From the NCBI RefSeq assembly GCF_004342625.1, contig NZ_SMAH01000006.1:122501-166959 (forward strand): a DNA stretch of 44,459 nucleotides, in the 5' to 3' direction. Below the pieces are notes generated by a model. The model saw only the letters and a list, made by a program, of their open reading frames with translations, searched no databases and was not told where the DNA came from. This document shows, piece by piece, positions 35,347 through 44,459 of the stretch (the first letter of the stretch is position 1; each line of letters starts with the position of its first letter). The DNA is from Tepidimonas ignava. Its GTDB lineage: Bacteria > Pseudomonadota > Gammaproteobacteria > Burkholderiales > Burkholderiaceae_C. Position numbers and translations under genes: made by a program.

Positions 35347-35838
35347 ATGGCGGACAGGATCAACGCAAGCCGACGCATCGTCGGCGCCTCGGTGGTGGCG
35401 CTGACCACCCTGTCGCTGGCGCTGCCGGGGTGGGCCGGCAAGCCCGAGTGGGCAGGCCAGGGCAAGGGTCACGAGCGGGAGGCCGAGCGCCGCCCCGGGG
35501 TGGCCGTGGAGATCAAGATCGGCGGCTATTTTGGGACGCCTCAGCGCGACGCGGTGCGATCGGTTTACGCAACCGAGCTGCAAGGAGGACGCTGCCCGCC
35601 GGGGCTGGCCAAAAAGCACAACGGGTGCCGTCCGCCGGGGTTGACCAAAAGCTGGACATTGGGGCAGCCGCTGCCGCCCGGGGTCACGGTGTACCCGATT
35701 CCGCGCGAATTGCAGCGCCGCCTGGGTGAGCCTCCGCCCGGTTATCGCTTGGTGCGCGTGGGGGCGGACATTTTGTTGATCGCGGTCGGCACCGCGATGG
35801 TCGTGGACGCCATTGAGGACTTGGCCGGGTTGCTGTGA
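35347..35838 (+). CDS. RcnB-like secreted small protein
   Basis: 163 aa. A signal peptide (about 1-30, ending PGWAG) precedes a basic, Gly/Pro-rich mature part. The C-terminal block VYPIPRELQRRLGEPPPGYRLVRVGADILLIAVGTAMVVDAI matches the RcnB-type (periplasmic nickel/cobalt homeostasis) domain pattern. A duplicated CPPGLAKK / CRPPGLTKS segment with two cysteines (about 89-103) is notable and could form a disulfide or bind metal. The strong ribosome site and promoter suggest good expression. Periplasmic location is inferred; metal specificity is unknown. It runs into uvrA convergently with a gap of 4 bases. Confidence 0.75.
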   Translation: MADRINASRRIVGASVVALTTLSLALPGWAGKPEWAGQGKGHEREAERRPGVAVEIKIGGYFGTPQRDAVRSVYATELQGGRCPPGLAKKHNGCRPPGLTKSWTLGQPLPPGVTVYPIPRELQRRLGEPPPGYRLVRVGADILLIAVGTAMVVDAIEDLAGLL

Positions 35839-35842
35839 AGTC

Positions 35843-38698
35843 TCAGCCCGCGCCCAGCACCCGCGCCAGGTAGCGGCCGGTGTGGCTGTCGGGGTGCCGG
35901 GCCAGGTCCTCGGGGGTGCCGCAGGCCACCACGCGACCGCCGCCGTCCCCGCCCTCGGGGCCGAGGTCGATGACCCAATCGGCGCACTTGATCACGTCCA
36001 GGTTGTGCTCGATGACGACGATGGTGTTGCCCGCGTCGCGCAGCCGCAGCAGCACCTGCAGCAGCAGTTCCACATCAGCGAAGTGCAGCCCGGTGGTGGG
36101 CTCGTCCAGGATGTACAGCGTGCGGCCGGTGTCGCGCCGGGCCAGCTCTTGCGCCAGCTTGAGGCGCTGCGCTTCGCCGCCCGACAAGGTGGTGGCGCTT
36201 TGACCCAGGCGGATGTAGCCCAGCCCCACGTCCAGCAGCGTTTGCAGCCGCCGCTGCAGGGCGGGCACGTTGGCAAACAACCCGTGCGCCTGCTGCACGG
36301 TCAGTGCCAGCAGCTCGGCCACGTTGAGCCCTTTGTAGCGCACCTCCAGCGTTTCGCGGTGGTAGCGGGCCCCGCCGCAGACCTCGCACGGCACGTACAC
36401 GTCAGGCAGAAAGTGCATTTCCACCCGCACCACGCCGTCGCCCTGGCAGGCCTCGCAGCGGCCGCCGGGCACGTTGAAGCTGAAGCGACCTGGCCCCCAG
36501 CCGCGTTCGCGCGCGGCGGGGGTTTCGGCCAGCAGCTCGCGTATCAGCGCGAAGATGCCGGTGTAGGTGGCGGGGTTGGAGCGCGGGGTGCGGCCGATCG
36601 GGCTTTGGTCCACCGCGATCACCTTGTCGATGTGCTCCAGCCCCTCGATGGCCTCCAACGGCAGCGGCTCGGCCGCGCCCGCGTGCAGGTGCTGGGCGAC
36701 CGCGCGCAGCAGCGTGTCGTTGACGAGGGTGGACTTGCCCGAGCCGCTGACCCCCGTGACGCACGTCAACAGGCCCACGGGGATGTCCACATCGATGGCG
36801 CACAGGTTGTGACCGCGGGCGCCCCGCAGGCGCAGCGCGGCCCCGGGCTGCCAGCGGCGGCGTTGCGCCGGCACCGCGATGCGCCGCGCGCCGCTCAGGT
36901 ACTGGCCGGTGAGGGAGTCGGGCTGGCGCGCCACCTCGGTCCAATGCCCCTGCGCCATCACGCGCCCGCCGTGCTCGCCGGCGCCGGGGCCGAGGTCGAT
37001 CAGATGGTCCGCCGCGCGCATCGTGTCCTCGTCGTGCTCGACGACGATGACGGTGTTGCCCAGGTCGCGCAGCCGTTGCAGCGTGGCGATCAGGCGGTCG
37101 TTGTCGCGCTGGTGCAACCCGATGCTGGGCTCATCCAACACGTACATCACGCCGCTTAAGCCCGAGCCGATCTGGCTGGCCAGGCGGATGCGCTGCGCCT
37201 CGCCGCCGGACAGCGTTTCGGCGCTGCGCTGCAGCGTCAGGTAGGGCAGGCCCACGTCGTTGAGAAAGCGCAGCCGCGCCCGGATTTCGGCCAACAGCCG
37301 CTGGCCGATGTCGGCGCGCGCGCCGCGCAGTTGCAGCGCCTCGAACCAGGCCAGGGCGTCGGCCAGCGTCATACCTTCCAGCGCGGGCAGGTTGCGCCGC
37401 TGCGGCCCCTCGCCCACGTACACGGCGCAGGCTTCACGCCGCAAGCGCGCGCCGCCACAGTCCGGGCAGGGCTGGCGCGTGCGCAGGCGGGCCAACGCTT
37501 CGCGCACGGCGGGCGCGTCGCTGCGCTGCCAGCGCCGCTGCAGGTTGGGCACGATGCCTTCAAACGGGTGGTGCTGCGTCACCCGGCGCCCGCGGTCACC
37601 CAGGTACTCAAAGGCAATGGCCTCGTCGCCACTGCCGTGCAGCAGCACCTGGCGCACGCGCTCGGGCAGGTCGTGCCACGGCGTCTCGGGGTCAAAGCCG
37701 TAGTGCCGCGCCAACGACTGCACGATGGCGTAGGTTTGCGGGTTGCGCCGATCCCAGCCCTGGATGGCGCCGCCGGCCAAGCTCAGCTCGGGAAACGCCA
37801 CCACGCGCGCGGGGTCGAACACCTCCACGTGGCCCAGCCCGTTGCAGCTCGGGCAGGCGCCTTGCGGCGCGTTGAACGAAAACAACCGCGGCTCCAGCTC
37901 CGGGGCCGTGTAGCCACAGTGCGGGCAGGTGGCGCGCGCGTGCAGCGGCTCGGCGCGCTCGTCGTCAGGCCACAGCGCCACGGCGTGGCCCTCGCCCAGT
38001 TGCAGCGCCACCTCCAGGCTGTCGTGCAAGCGCTGGCGCGCGTCGGCCCGCACCCGCAGGCGGTCCACCACCACCTCCAGCCGCTGCGCCTGGGCGGCGC
38101 GCGCCAGCGCCTCGTCCACGTCCAGCACCGCGCCGTCGAGCCGAAAGCGCACAAACCCACGCCCTTGCAACGCTTGCACGGTGGCTTGTGGGTCACCGTC
38201 CGGGCGCAGCGGCGCCAGCAGCAGCAAACGCGCGTCGGCCGGCCGCGCCAGCAGCGCATCCACCATCTGCGGCACCGTCTGCGCCAGCAGCGGCACGTCA
38301 TGGTCCGGGCAGTGCGGCACGCCCACGCGCGCAAACAGCAGCCGCAGGTGGTCGTGGATTTCGGTCACCGTGCCCACCGTGGAGCGCGGGTTGTGGCTGG
38401 CGGCTTTTTGCTCGATGGCGATCGCGGGGCTCAAGCCCTCGATCAGGTCCACGTCGGGCTTGTCGAGCCGCTGCAAAAACTGCCTGGCGTAGGCCGACAG
38501 GCTCTCGACGTAGCGCCGCTGCCCCTCGGCGTAGAGCGTGTCGAACGCCAGGCTGGATTTGCCCGAGCCGCTCACCCCGGTGATGACCACCAGCGCGTCC
38601 TTGGGGATGTCCAGATCGACGGCGCGCAGGTTGTGCGTGCGCGCGCCACGCACGCGCAGCCAGCGGCCGCTGCTCGGTTCGGAGGGGGCGTGTTGCAT
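35843..38698 (-). CDS. uvrA: Excinuclease ABC subunit A
   Basis: 951 aa. It has two ABC ATPase halves: Walker A GVSGSGKS at residues 41-48 and again GVSGSGKST in the second half, with signatures [17 protein letters not shown] and [17 protein letters not shown]. Zinc-binding pairs CPHCGY/CPSCNG, CPDCGG and CEACQG/CEVCGG are intact. It scans DNA for bulky lesions with UvrB. No SOS (LexA) box was found in the 100 bases upstream. A minus-strand -10 TATCAT is present at 38727-38732. Confidence 0.97.
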   Translation of the reverse strand: MQHAPSEPSSGRWLRVRGARTHNLRAVDLDIPKDALVVITGVSGSGKSSLAFDTLYAEGQRRYVESLSAYARQFLQRLDKPDVDLIEGLSPAIAIEQKAASHNPRSTVGTVTEIHDHLRLLFARVGVPHCPDHDVPLLAQTVPQMVDALLARPADARLLLLAPLRPDGDPQATVQALQGRGFVRFRLDGAVLDVDEALARAAQAQRLEVVVDRLRVRADARQRLHDSLEVALQLGEGHAVALWPDDERAEPLHARATCPHCGYTAPELEPRLFSFNAPQGACPSCNGLGHVEVFDPARVVAFPELSLAGGAIQGWDRRNPQTYAIVQSLARHYGFDPETPWHDLPERVRQVLLHGSGDEAIAFEYLGDRGRRVTQHHPFEGIVPNLQRRWQRSDAPAVREALARLRTRQPCPDCGGARLRREACAVYVGEGPQRRNLPALEGMTLADALAWFEALQLRGARADIGQRLLAEIRARLRFLNDVGLPYLTLQRSAETLSGGEAQRIRLASQIGSGLSGVMYVLDEPSIGLHQRDNDRLIATLQRLRDLGNTVIVVEHDEDTMRAADHLIDLGPGAGEHGGRVMAQGHWTEVARQPDSLTGQYLSGARRIAVPAQRRRWQPGAALRLRGARGHNLCAIDVDIPVGLLTCVTGVSGSGKSTLVNDTLLRAVAQHLHAGAAEPLPLEAIEGLEHIDKVIAVDQSPIGRTPRSNPATYTGIFALIRELLAETPAARERGWGPGRFSFNVPGGRCEACQGDGVVRVEMHFLPDVYVPCEVCGGARYHRETLEVRYKGLNVAELLALTVQQAHGLFANVPALQRRLQTLLDVGLGYIRLGQSATTLSGGEAQRLKLAQELARRDTGRTLYILDEPTTGLHFADVELLLQVLLRLRDAGNTIVVIEHNLDVIKCADWVIDLGPEGGDGGGRVVACGTPEDLARHPDSHTGRYLARVLGAG

Positions 38699-38759
38699 GG
38701 GAGCGCGATGACGCTGAAAAACCTACGATGATAGACCGCACCCACGCCCCGGGCCGGCC

Positions 38760-38788
38760 GTGCCAATCCCCTGCACCTTTGTTACACT
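38760..38788 (+). promoter_or_regulatory. Promoter of the trp operon
   Basis: GTGCCA (38760-38765, 4/6 to TTGACA), a 17-base spacer and TACACT (38783-38788, 4/6 to TATAAT). Six bases separate the -10 from ATG 38795, so transcription is predicted to start at the leader-peptide start codon. Confidence 0.55.
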
Positions 38789-38794
38789 GCAGGC

Positions 38795-38899
38795 ATGCTA
38801 CCCGTGCGCCACCGCACCTTCGACGAACGCCTGGCGGCCGCGCTCAAGACCGGCCGCCGGGAGGCTTGGCCCTGGCGCAAGCCGACGACGCGCGCCTGA
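38795..38899 (+). CDS. trpL: Candidate trp leader peptide (34 aa, Trp-Pro-Trp)
   Basis: The ORF reads MLPVRHRTFDERLAAALKTG then RREAWPWRKPTTRA. Two Trp codons (38867-38869, 38873-38875) stand one codon apart, which is rare by chance in a 34-codon frame just before trpE. The ORF begins where the promoter at 38760-38788 would start transcription, so it is leaderless. The trp leader of Sinorhizobium is also leaderless, which is the best parallel I know. The function would be to sense Trp-tRNA and set the fold of the RNA downstream. Confidence 0.6.
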   Translation: MLPVRHRTFDERLAAALKTGRREAWPWRKPTTRA

Positions 38900-38968
38900 T
38901 TCCCATCGCCCGTAGGCGGGCGGGCGCAGGGACCCTCCAGCGGGGCCAAGCTCGCCCGACCCACCCCC
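38864..38968 (+). promoter_or_regulatory. Candidate trp attenuator with competing RNA stems
   Basis: Strand 1 with the Trp codons, GCTTGGCCC (38864-38872), is perfectly complementary to GGGCCAAGC (38943-38951). Strand A CGCCCG (38907-38912) and strand C CGCCCG (38953-38958) both pair with strand B CGGGCGGGCG (38917-38926). GGACCC/GGGGCC (38930-38935/38942-38947) competes with strand 1. A ribosome stalled on Trp would free 38943-38951. No T-run follows, so termination may be Rho-dependent or the effect may be on translation. Confidence 0.5.
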
Positions 38969-39022
38969 ATGTCGTCCGTTGCCGCCGCCTGCTGGCCGCG
39001 GCCCGCCAGGAGTTCCCAAGCC

Positions 39023-40543
39023 GTGATCACCGAATTGGAGTTTCGCAGCCTTGCCGCGCAGGGCTACCACCGCATCCCGTTGATCGCCGAGGCGTTTGCC
39101 GACCTCGAGACGCCGCTGTCGCTGTACCTCAAGCTGGCCCACGCCACCCAGGGCGGGCGCAATTCGTTCTTGCTGGAGTCGGTGGTGGGGGGCGAGCGCT
39201 TCGGCCGCTACAGCTTCATCGGCCTGCCCGCGCGCACCTGGTTGCGCGCCTACGGCTTTGGCGACGCCGCCCGCACCGAGGTGGTGCGCGACGGCCAGGT
39301 CGTTGAGACCATCCCCGGCAACCCGCTGGACGCCATCGCCGCGTACCAGCAGCGCCTGCGCGTGGCGCTGCCGCCCGGCTTGCCGCGCTTCTGTGGCGGG
39401 CTGGCGGGGTACTTCGGTTACGACACGGTGCGCCACATTGAGCGCAAGCTGCAGCACAGCTGTCCGCCAGACGATCTGCAACTGCCGGATATTTTGTTGC
39501 TGCAGACCGAGGAGCTGGCCGTCATCGACAACCTGTCGGGCAAGCTGTACCTGATCGTCTACGCCGATCCCGCGCAGCCCGAGGCGTACAGCGCCGCCAA
39601 GCGGCGGCTGCGCGAACTCAAGGAGCTGCTGCGCTACTCGGTCAGCGCGCCCAGCGTGCAGCCGGGGCAAGCGTACCCGGTGCAGCACGAGCGCACCCAG
39701 GCCGACTTCATGGCCGCCGTGGACGAGGCCAAACGCCTCATCCAGCAGGGCGATTTCATGCAAATCGTCATCGGCCAGCGGCTGCACAAAACCTACCCCC
39801 ACAGCCCGCTGGCGCTGTACCGGGCGCTGCGCTCGCTCAACCCCAGCCCCTACATGTACTACTACAACCTGGCGGGCGCCGACGCCGCGGGCAGCGATCT
39901 GCACGTCATCGGGGCGTCGCCCGAGATTCTGGTGCGGCAGGAGCGCTGCGCCGAAGGCGTCAAGGTGACGATCCGGCCGCTGGCCGGCACCCGCCCGCGT
40001 GGCAGCACGCCCGAGCAGGACGTCGCCGCTGAGCGCGAGCTGCTGGCTGACCCCAAAGAGCGCGCCGAGCATGTGATGCTGATCGACCTGGCGCGCAACG
40101 ACATTGGTCGCATCGCCCAGGTCGGCAGTGTCAAGGTGACCGAAGCGTTTGCCATCGAGCGCTACAGCCACGTCATGCACATTGTCAGCAACGTCGAAGG
40201 GCTGCTGCGCTCGGGCCTGACCAGCATGGACGTGCTGCGCGCCACCTTCCCCGCCGGCACCCTAACCGGTGCGCCCAAGGTGCACGCGATGGAGCTGATC
40301 GATCGGCTGGAGCCCACCAAGCGCGGCATCTACGGCGGGGCGGTGGGCTACCTGAGCTGGGCCGGCGACATGGACCTGGCCATTGCCATCCGCACCGGTG
40401 TCGTGCACAACGGCACGCTGTACGTGCAGGCCGCGGCCGGCGTGGTGGCCGATTCGGTGCCGGAGCTGGAGTGGCGCGAAACCGAACACAAGGCACGTGC
40501 GCTGTTGCGCGCCAGTGAGCTGGTAGAGGAGGGTTTGCAATGA
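39023..40543 (+). CDS. trpE: Anthranilate synthase component I
   Basis: 506 aa. It aminates chorismate to anthranilate with TrpG. Visible are the N-terminal LESVVGGERFGRYSFIGLPA (tryptophan feedback site LES-type), the chorismate-binding core HVIGASPEILVR, GTRPRG, ELLADPKERAEHVMLIDLARNDIGRI and FPAGTLTGAPKVHAMELID. GTG 39023 is preferred because the family starts (M/V)ITELEF and AGGAG lies 10 bases upstream; an ATG at 38969 in frame lacks a ribosome site. The stop overlaps the next ATG. Confidence 0.95.
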   Translation: MITELEFRSLAAQGYHRIPLIAEAFADLETPLSLYLKLAHATQGGRNSFLLESVVGGERFGRYSFIGLPARTWLRAYGFGDAARTEVVRDGQVVETIPGNPLDAIAAYQQRLRVALPPGLPRFCGGLAGYFGYDTVRHIERKLQHSCPPDDLQLPDILLLQTEELAVIDNLSGKLYLIVYADPAQPEAYSAAKRRLRELKELLRYSVSAPSVQPGQAYPVQHERTQADFMAAVDEAKRLIQQGDFMQIVIGQRLHKTYPHSPLALYRALRSLNPSPYMYYYNLAGADAAGSDLHVIGASPEILVRQERCAEGVKVTIRPLAGTRPRGSTPEQDVAAERELLADPKERAEHVMLIDLARNDIGRIAQVGSVKVTEAFAIERYSHVMHIVSNVEGLLRSGLTSMDVLRATFPAGTLTGAPKVHAMELIDRLEPTKRGIYGGAVGYLSWAGDMDLAIAIRTGVVHNGTLYVQAAAGVVADSVPELEWRETEHKARALLRASELVEEGLQ

Positions 40544-40881
40544 CAAGGCCGCAGGGCTTCAAGGCGGTGACGCTGCACACCATGACGGATGTGCGTCACC
40601 AAGTGGACACCCTGGATGCACAGCTGGTGCCGTTGCTGCTGCAGCGTCTGCAATGCATGCGTGCCGCCGCCCAGATCAAATCAAAACGCGACCAGGTCCG
40701 GGATGACCAACGGGTTGCGGCGGTGCTTGACCATGTCAAGCGGCGTGCCCGTCAGCTTGGCGCCGATGCCAGTGATGTCGATGCCATCGAGGCAATCTAC
40801 AGCCAGTTGATCGAGTTCTGCATCGGCTACGAATTGCGCCACTTTGACCAAAAAAGCGCGCAGCAGGAGGTTGGGCGATGA
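40540..40881 (+). CDS. Chorismate mutase (AroQ type)
   Basis: 113 aa, all-alpha AroQ fold: [36 protein letters not shown] holds the N-terminal Arg and Lys of the active site, and [20 protein letters not shown] is the third helix. It would turn chorismate into prephenate, the first step towards Phe and Tyr, and so compete with TrpE. Overlaps of 4 bases with trpE and trpG mean coupled translation. No dehydratase or dehydrogenase domain is fused to it. An isochorismate-pyruvate lyase of the PchB kind is a remote alternative. Confidence 0.8.
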   Translation: MTRPQGFKAVTLHTMTDVRHQVDTLDAQLVPLLLQRLQCMRAAAQIKSKRDQVRDDQRVAAVLDHVKRRARQLGADASDVDAIEAIYSQLIEFCIGYELRHFDQKSAQQEVGR

Positions 40882-41453
40882 ATGTGCTCGTGATCGATAA
40901 CTACGACTCGTTCACCTACAACCTGGTGCAGTACCTGGGGGAGCTGGGTGCCGACGTCGAGGTGGTGCGTAACGACGAAGTCACGCTGCACGACATCGAA
41001 GCGCGGGCGCCGGACCGGTTGGTCGTCTCCCCGGGGCCATGCTCGCCGGCGGAGGCAGGGATTTCGGTGCCGGCGATCCAGCATTTCGCGGGGCGCGTGC
41101 CGATTTTGGGCGTGTGCCTGGGGCACCAGAGCATCGGCGCGGCGTTCGGGGCGCGCATCGTGCGCGCGCGCGAGCTGATGCACGGCAAAACCAGCGTCAT
41201 CACCACCACGCAGCAGGGGGTGTTTCGCGGCCTGCCGCGGCAGTTCACGGTCAACCGCTACCACTCGCTGGCCATCGAGCGCGCCGGCCTGCCGCCCGAG
41301 CTGGAAGTAACCGCCTGGTGCGACGACGGCGAGATCATGGGCGTGCGTCACCGTACGCTGCCTATCGAGGGTGTGCAGTTCCACCCCGAAAGCATCCTGA
41401 GCGAGCACGGCCACACCTTGCTGAACAACTTTTTGCACCCCGAGCATGGTTGA
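40878..41453 (+). CDS. trpG: Anthranilate synthase glutamine amidotransferase component
   Basis: 191 aa, class I glutamine amidotransferase that supplies ammonia to TrpE. The nucleophile is Cys80 in GVCLGHQ; His169 and Glu171 in VQFHPES complete the triad. It may also serve 4-amino-4-deoxychorismate synthase (PabA role), since no pab genes are in view. It starts with an ATGA overlap to the chorismate mutase gene. Confidence 0.95.
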   Translation: MNVLVIDNYDSFTYNLVQYLGELGADVEVVRNDEVTLHDIEARAPDRLVVSPGPCSPAEAGISVPAIQHFAGRVPILGVCLGHQSIGAAFGARIVRARELMHGKTSVITTTQQGVFRGLPRQFTVNRYHSLAIERAGLPPELEVTAWCDDGEIMGVRHRTLPIEGVQFHPESILSEHGHTLLNNFLHPEHG

Positions 41454-41477
41454 GCCACCGACGCGGAGACACCACCG

Positions 41478-42533
41478 ATGCCCCACACCCTGCACACCAT
41501 CACCCCGCAAGAAGCGCTGCAGCGCGTCATCGAACACCGGGAGATCTTCCACGACGAGATGCTGCACCTGATGCGCCTGATCATGCGCGGCGACATGTCC
41601 CCGTTGATGACGGCGGCCATCATCACGGGGCTGCGCGTCAAAAAGGAAACCATCGGCGAGATCACAGCCGCGGCGCAGGTCATGCGCGAGTTCGCCACGC
41701 GGGTGCCGGTGGACGACACCACCCACCTGGTGGACATCGTCGGCACCGGCGGCGACGGCGCGCACACGTTCAACATCTCCACCTGCGCGATGTTCGTGGC
41801 GGCCGCGGCGGGGGCCAAGGTCAGCAAGCACGGCGGGCGCAGCGTCAGCAGCAAATCCGGCAGCGCCGACGTGCTGGAGGCCCTGGGCGTCAACATCAAC
41901 CTGCCGCCGGCGGCCATTGCCCAGTGCATCCGCGAAGTGGGGTTGGGCTTCATGTTCGCGCCCAACCACCACCCGGCGATGAAAAACGTCGCCCCCATCC
42001 GGCGCGAGATGGGCGTCAAAACCATCTTCAACATCCTGGGGCCGCTGACCAACCCGGCGGGCGCGCCCAACATCCTGATGGGCGTGTTCCACCCCGATCT
42101 GGTCGGCATCCAGGTGCGTGTGCTGCAGCGGCTGGGCGCGCGCCACGCCCTGGTGGTGTGGGGCAAGGATGGGATGGACGAAGTCAGTCTGGGGGCGGCG
42201 ACGATGGTCGGCGAGCTCAAGGACGGCCAAATCCTGGAGTACGACATCCACCCGGAGGACTACGGACTGGCGATGGCCGGCCAGCGCACGCTGCAGGTGG
42301 CCACGCCCGAGGATTCGCGCGCCAAGCTGCTGGCCGTGCTGGACGGCGAGCCGGGGCCGGCGGCCGACATCGTGGTGTTCAACGCCGGTGTGGCGCTGTA
42401 CGCCGCCGACGTGGCGCCCAGCATCGAGGCTGGCATCGCGCGCGCCCGCCAGGCGCTGGCCAGCGGCGCGGCCAAGGCCAAGCTGGAGCAGTTCATCACC
42501 GCCACCCACCGGCTGGGCGCGGAGGCCGCATGA
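41478..42533 (+). CDS. trpD: Anthranilate phosphoribosyltransferase
   Basis: 351 aa. It joins anthranilate to PRPP. The PRPP loop [18 protein letters not shown] and [21 protein letters not shown] are intact, and [34 protein letters not shown] is diagnostic. The gap from trpG is 24 bases, and the stop overlaps trpC. Confidence 0.96.
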   Translation: MPHTLHTITPQEALQRVIEHREIFHDEMLHLMRLIMRGDMSPLMTAAIITGLRVKKETIGEITAAAQVMREFATRVPVDDTTHLVDIVGTGGDGAHTFNISTCAMFVAAAAGAKVSKHGGRSVSSKSGSADVLEALGVNINLPPAAIAQCIREVGLGFMFAPNHHPAMKNVAPIRREMGVKTIFNILGPLTNPAGAPNILMGVFHPDLVGIQVRVLQRLGARHALVVWGKDGMDEVSLGAATMVGELKDGQILEYDIHPEDYGLAMAGQRTLQVATPEDSRAKLLAVLDGEPGPAADIVVFNAGVALYAADVAPSIEAGIARARQALASGAAKAKLEQFITATHRLGAEAA

Positions 42534-43333
42534 GCGACGTGTTGCAGCGCATTTGCGCCACCAAGCGTGATGAAGTGGCCGCGGCGCGGCGCGCCGAGCC
42601 GTTGGCGGCGCTGCGTGCGCGCGCCGAAGCCAGCGTGCGCACCGACCCGCCGCGCGACTTCGTCGGCGCGTTGCGCGCGGCCATCGCCGCCGGGCGCGCG
42701 GCTGTCATCGCCGAAATCAAAAAGGCCAGCCCCTCCAAAGGCGTGCTGCGCGCCGATTTCGACCCGGCCGCCATCGCGGCGAGCTACGCGCGCGCCGGCG
42801 CGGCGTGCCTGTCGGTGCTGACCGACGAGCCGTACTTCCAGGGGCATCCGACGTACCTGGGGCAGGCGCGTGCCGCCGCCGCGCTGCCCGCGCTGCGCAA
42901 GGATTTCATCGTCGAGGCGTACCAGGTGTGGCAGGCGCGCGCCTGGGGGGCGGACGCCATCTTGCTGATCGCGGCGTGCCTGGACGACGCGCAAATGGCC
43001 GACTTCGAGGCGATCGCGCACGAGTTGGGCATGGCCGTGCTGGTCGAGGTGCACGACAGCGCCGAGTTGGAGCGCGCGCTGCGCCTGCGCACGCCGCTGG
43101 TGGGCATCAACAACCGCAACCTGCGCACCTTCGAGGTGTCGTTGGACACGACGCTGGCGCTGCGCCCGCAGGTGCCGACCGACCGCCTGCTGGTGACGGA
43201 AAGCGGCATCCTGGCCCCGGCCGACGTGCAGCGCATGCGCGACGCCGGGGTGCACGCCTTTTTGGTGGGCGAGGCCTTCATGCGTGCGCCCGACCCCGGC
43301 GGGGCGCTGCAAGCCCTCTTTGGCGCGCCATGA
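42530..43333 (+). CDS. trpC: Indole-3-glycerol-phosphate synthase
   Basis: 267 aa, monofunctional (no fused TrpF). The TIM-barrel active-site segments are [60 protein letters not shown] and VTESGI. ATG 42530 overlaps the trpD stop by 4 bases. trpF, trpB and trpA are not here, the usual split in betaproteobacteria. Confidence 0.96.
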   Translation: MSDVLQRICATKRDEVAAARRAEPLAALRARAEASVRTDPPRDFVGALRAAIAAGRAAVIAEIKKASPSKGVLRADFDPAAIAASYARAGAACLSVLTDEPYFQGHPTYLGQARAAAALPALRKDFIVEAYQVWQARAWGADAILLIAACLDDAQMADFEAIAHELGMAVLVEVHDSAELERALRLRTPLVGINNRNLRTFEVSLDTTLALRPQVPTDRLLVTESGILAPADVQRMRDAGVHAFLVGEAFMRAPDPGGALQALFGAP

Positions 43334-43911
43334 ACGCCTGGCTGCCAGGCCTGGGTGCAGCCGGCGGTCCGGCCGGGCCGAGCGTGCACCACCAGCCTTG
43401 TCCCGGCGCCTGCACCGGCTTTGTGTTCATCTGCCCGGGCCGCTTCGAAGCCCAGCGCGGCTACCCTTGCGCTGCCGGCACGGGCGCCAACCTGGCGCGC
43501 GCGCTGCAGCAACTGCACGCACGCGACCCCCGGCGGTTTCCGCAGCCGCAGCGGCACGGCTACGTTGTCACCAACGCCTGGCCGCAGGTCGAGTACCCGG
43601 CGCTGACCGGCCGCTCGGTGCCCACGGTCGAGGAGGTGTTGACCGAGGCCAACCTGCAACGCCTGGCGACCGAGCTGACCGGCTTGCGCTGGGTGGTGGC
43701 CTGCGGCGCGCAGGCGCACGAAGCGCTGCGTGCCCTGCTGGCGCGCGGCTGGCTGGCGGCAGAGGTGGCGTACGCGCGCCACCTCAGCCAGCGCGCCATC
43801 AACACCCTGCCTGGCGCGTCCGACACGCCCGGGCGCATCGCGCTGTGGTGCGACGCGGTGCTGCAACAATTTACGGCCCCGGCTGTAAAAGAGCACGAAA
43901 ACATGGCATAA
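43330..43911 (+). CDS. Uracil-DNA glycosylase-superfamily-like protein (tentative)
   Basis: 193 aa. [25 protein letters not shown] near residues 38-62 resembles the first motif of the UDG superfamily. [12 protein letters not shown] resembles the strand with the pyrimidine-sensing Asn, and [15 protein letters not shown] the final strand. I do not see the HPS/HPSP-type motif of active UDGs, so activity is doubtful. Cys23, Cys27, Cys38 and Cys50 lie in the first 50 residues. The 4-base overlap with trpC puts it in the trp operon. The tRNA promoter lies inside its 3' end. Confidence 0.5.
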   Translation: MNAWLPGLGAAGGPAGPSVHHQPCPGACTGFVFICPGRFEAQRGYPCAAGTGANLARALQQLHARDPRRFPQPQRHGYVVTNAWPQVEYPALTGRSVPTVEEVLTEANLQRLATELTGLRWVVACGAQAHEALRALLARGWLAAEVAYARHLSQRAINTLPGASDTPGRIALWCDAVLQQFTAPAVKEHENMA

Positions 43912-43912
43912 T
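43884..43912 (+). promoter_or_regulatory. Promoter of the tRNA-tuf operon
   Basis: CATAAT (43907-43912) is five of six to the -10 consensus; TGTAAA (43884-43889) stands 17 bases upstream but is a weak -35 (3/6). The first tRNA starts 14 bases after the -10. It lies within and over the stop of the upstream gene. Confidence 0.5.
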
Positions 43913-43926
43913 GCAGAGCTCTCGCC

Positions 43927-44012
43927 GGAGGGGTGCCCGAGTGGCTAAAGGGGGCAGACTGTAAATCTGTTGGCTTACGCCTACGTTGGTTCGAATCCAA
44001 CCCCCTCCACCA
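43927..44012 (+). tRNA. tRNA-Tyr (anticodon GTA)
   Basis: 86 nt including the encoded CCA. The acceptor stem GGAGGGG pairs with CCCCTCC, the anticodon GTA is at 43961-43963 in CAGA-CTGTAAA-TCTG, a long variable arm is typical of class II tRNAs, and the T arm is GGTTCGAATCC. Confidence 0.97.
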
Positions 44013-44083
44013 GCGATACCGGTCGTGTCAGGCAAGAGAAGAAGGCTTGTGCTGGCCCGCGCTCGCGTCCGACGCGGTGTGTC

Positions 44084-44157
<74 letters not shown>

Positions 44158-44220
44158 GTGCTGCGCGCCGGGGGTTGGTTGTGCGGACCGTTTATTGTGG
44201 TCGCCGCAAGGCGGCCGCAG

Positions 44221-44459
<239 letters not shown>

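Noticed and set aside
33822-35729. 635-codon plus-strand open frame over the gor gene
   Set aside because: It is a shadow of glutathione reductase, whose motifs are complete on the minus strand.
38699-38794. LexA/SOS box for uvrA
   Set aside because: No CTGT-N8-ACAG-like palindrome is visible upstream of uvrA.
38969-39022. Upstream ATG giving an 18-residue extension of TrpE
   Set aside because: There is no ribosome site before it, the added residues do not fit the family, and GTG 39023 has AGGAG.

Overview
This 44.5 kb window is GC-rich chromosomal DNA from a betaproteobacterium. It is most likely Burkholderiales, Comamonadaceae-like (for example Tepidimonas or a relative). The basis is gene content and order: a Bug/TctC receptor, a DUF1840 protein, a liv-type ABC operon with CoA ligases and a divergent Crp/Fnr gene, a trpE-chorismate mutase-trpG-trpD-trpC operon, and a tRNA-Tyr/Gly/Thr-tuf block. 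The genus is an inference. The window begins a few bases inside a 23S rRNA gene and ends 94 bases into tuf. Both are normally multicopy, so this looks like a complete contig broken at repeats.

Layout. 1-3199: 23S and 5S rRNA with a strong terminator. 3249-8065: a stand-alone homocysteine S-methyltransferase (N-terminal half of MetH), a coupled diguanylate cyclase / MinD-like ATPase / HDOD trio, and a DUF1840 protein. 8093-17653 (minus strand): a Bug receptor, then a seven-gene transport and activation operon (acyl-CoA synthetase, livG, livH, livM, substrate-binding protein, livF, PaaK-like ligase), read divergently from a Crp/Fnr regulator at 17843-18571. 18652-23021: a GGDEF-EAL protein, heat-shock-type htpG and an MgtC-family membrane protein. 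23029-28128: a phage-like P-loop protein, a methyltransferase, a cation/proton antiporter, a YbdK-type ligase and a class V aminotransferase. 28189-30588 (minus): an ABC-2 permease and a NodI-like ATPase with a PagL-type lipid A deacylase between them. 30678-31307: an AbrB-type antitoxin and a frame-broken PIN toxin. 31421-38698: phosphatidylserine decarboxylase, AMP nucleosidase, glutathione reductase, an RcnB-like secreted protein and UvrA. 38760-43911: the trp operon with a candidate leader peptide. 43884-44459: three tRNA genes and the start of tuf.

How the parts work together. The liv-type operon joins uptake of an organic substrate to its CoA activation. A TTGTCC-N6-GGACAA palindrome sits exactly where a class II Crp/Fnr activator would bind for it. 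The trp operon is preceded by a 34-codon ORF with Trp-Pro-Trp. Its Trp codons are perfectly complementary to a segment 70 bases downstream, and its ATG lies where transcription should start, so I propose leaderless-trpL attenuation. The same -10/6 nt/ATG arrangement recurs at two other genes. htpG has a near-consensus sigma32 promoter. No insertion sequence, prophage or CRISPR array was seen. The only stretch above 300 bases without a conventional gene is 38699-39022, which is the uvrA-trpE leader region.
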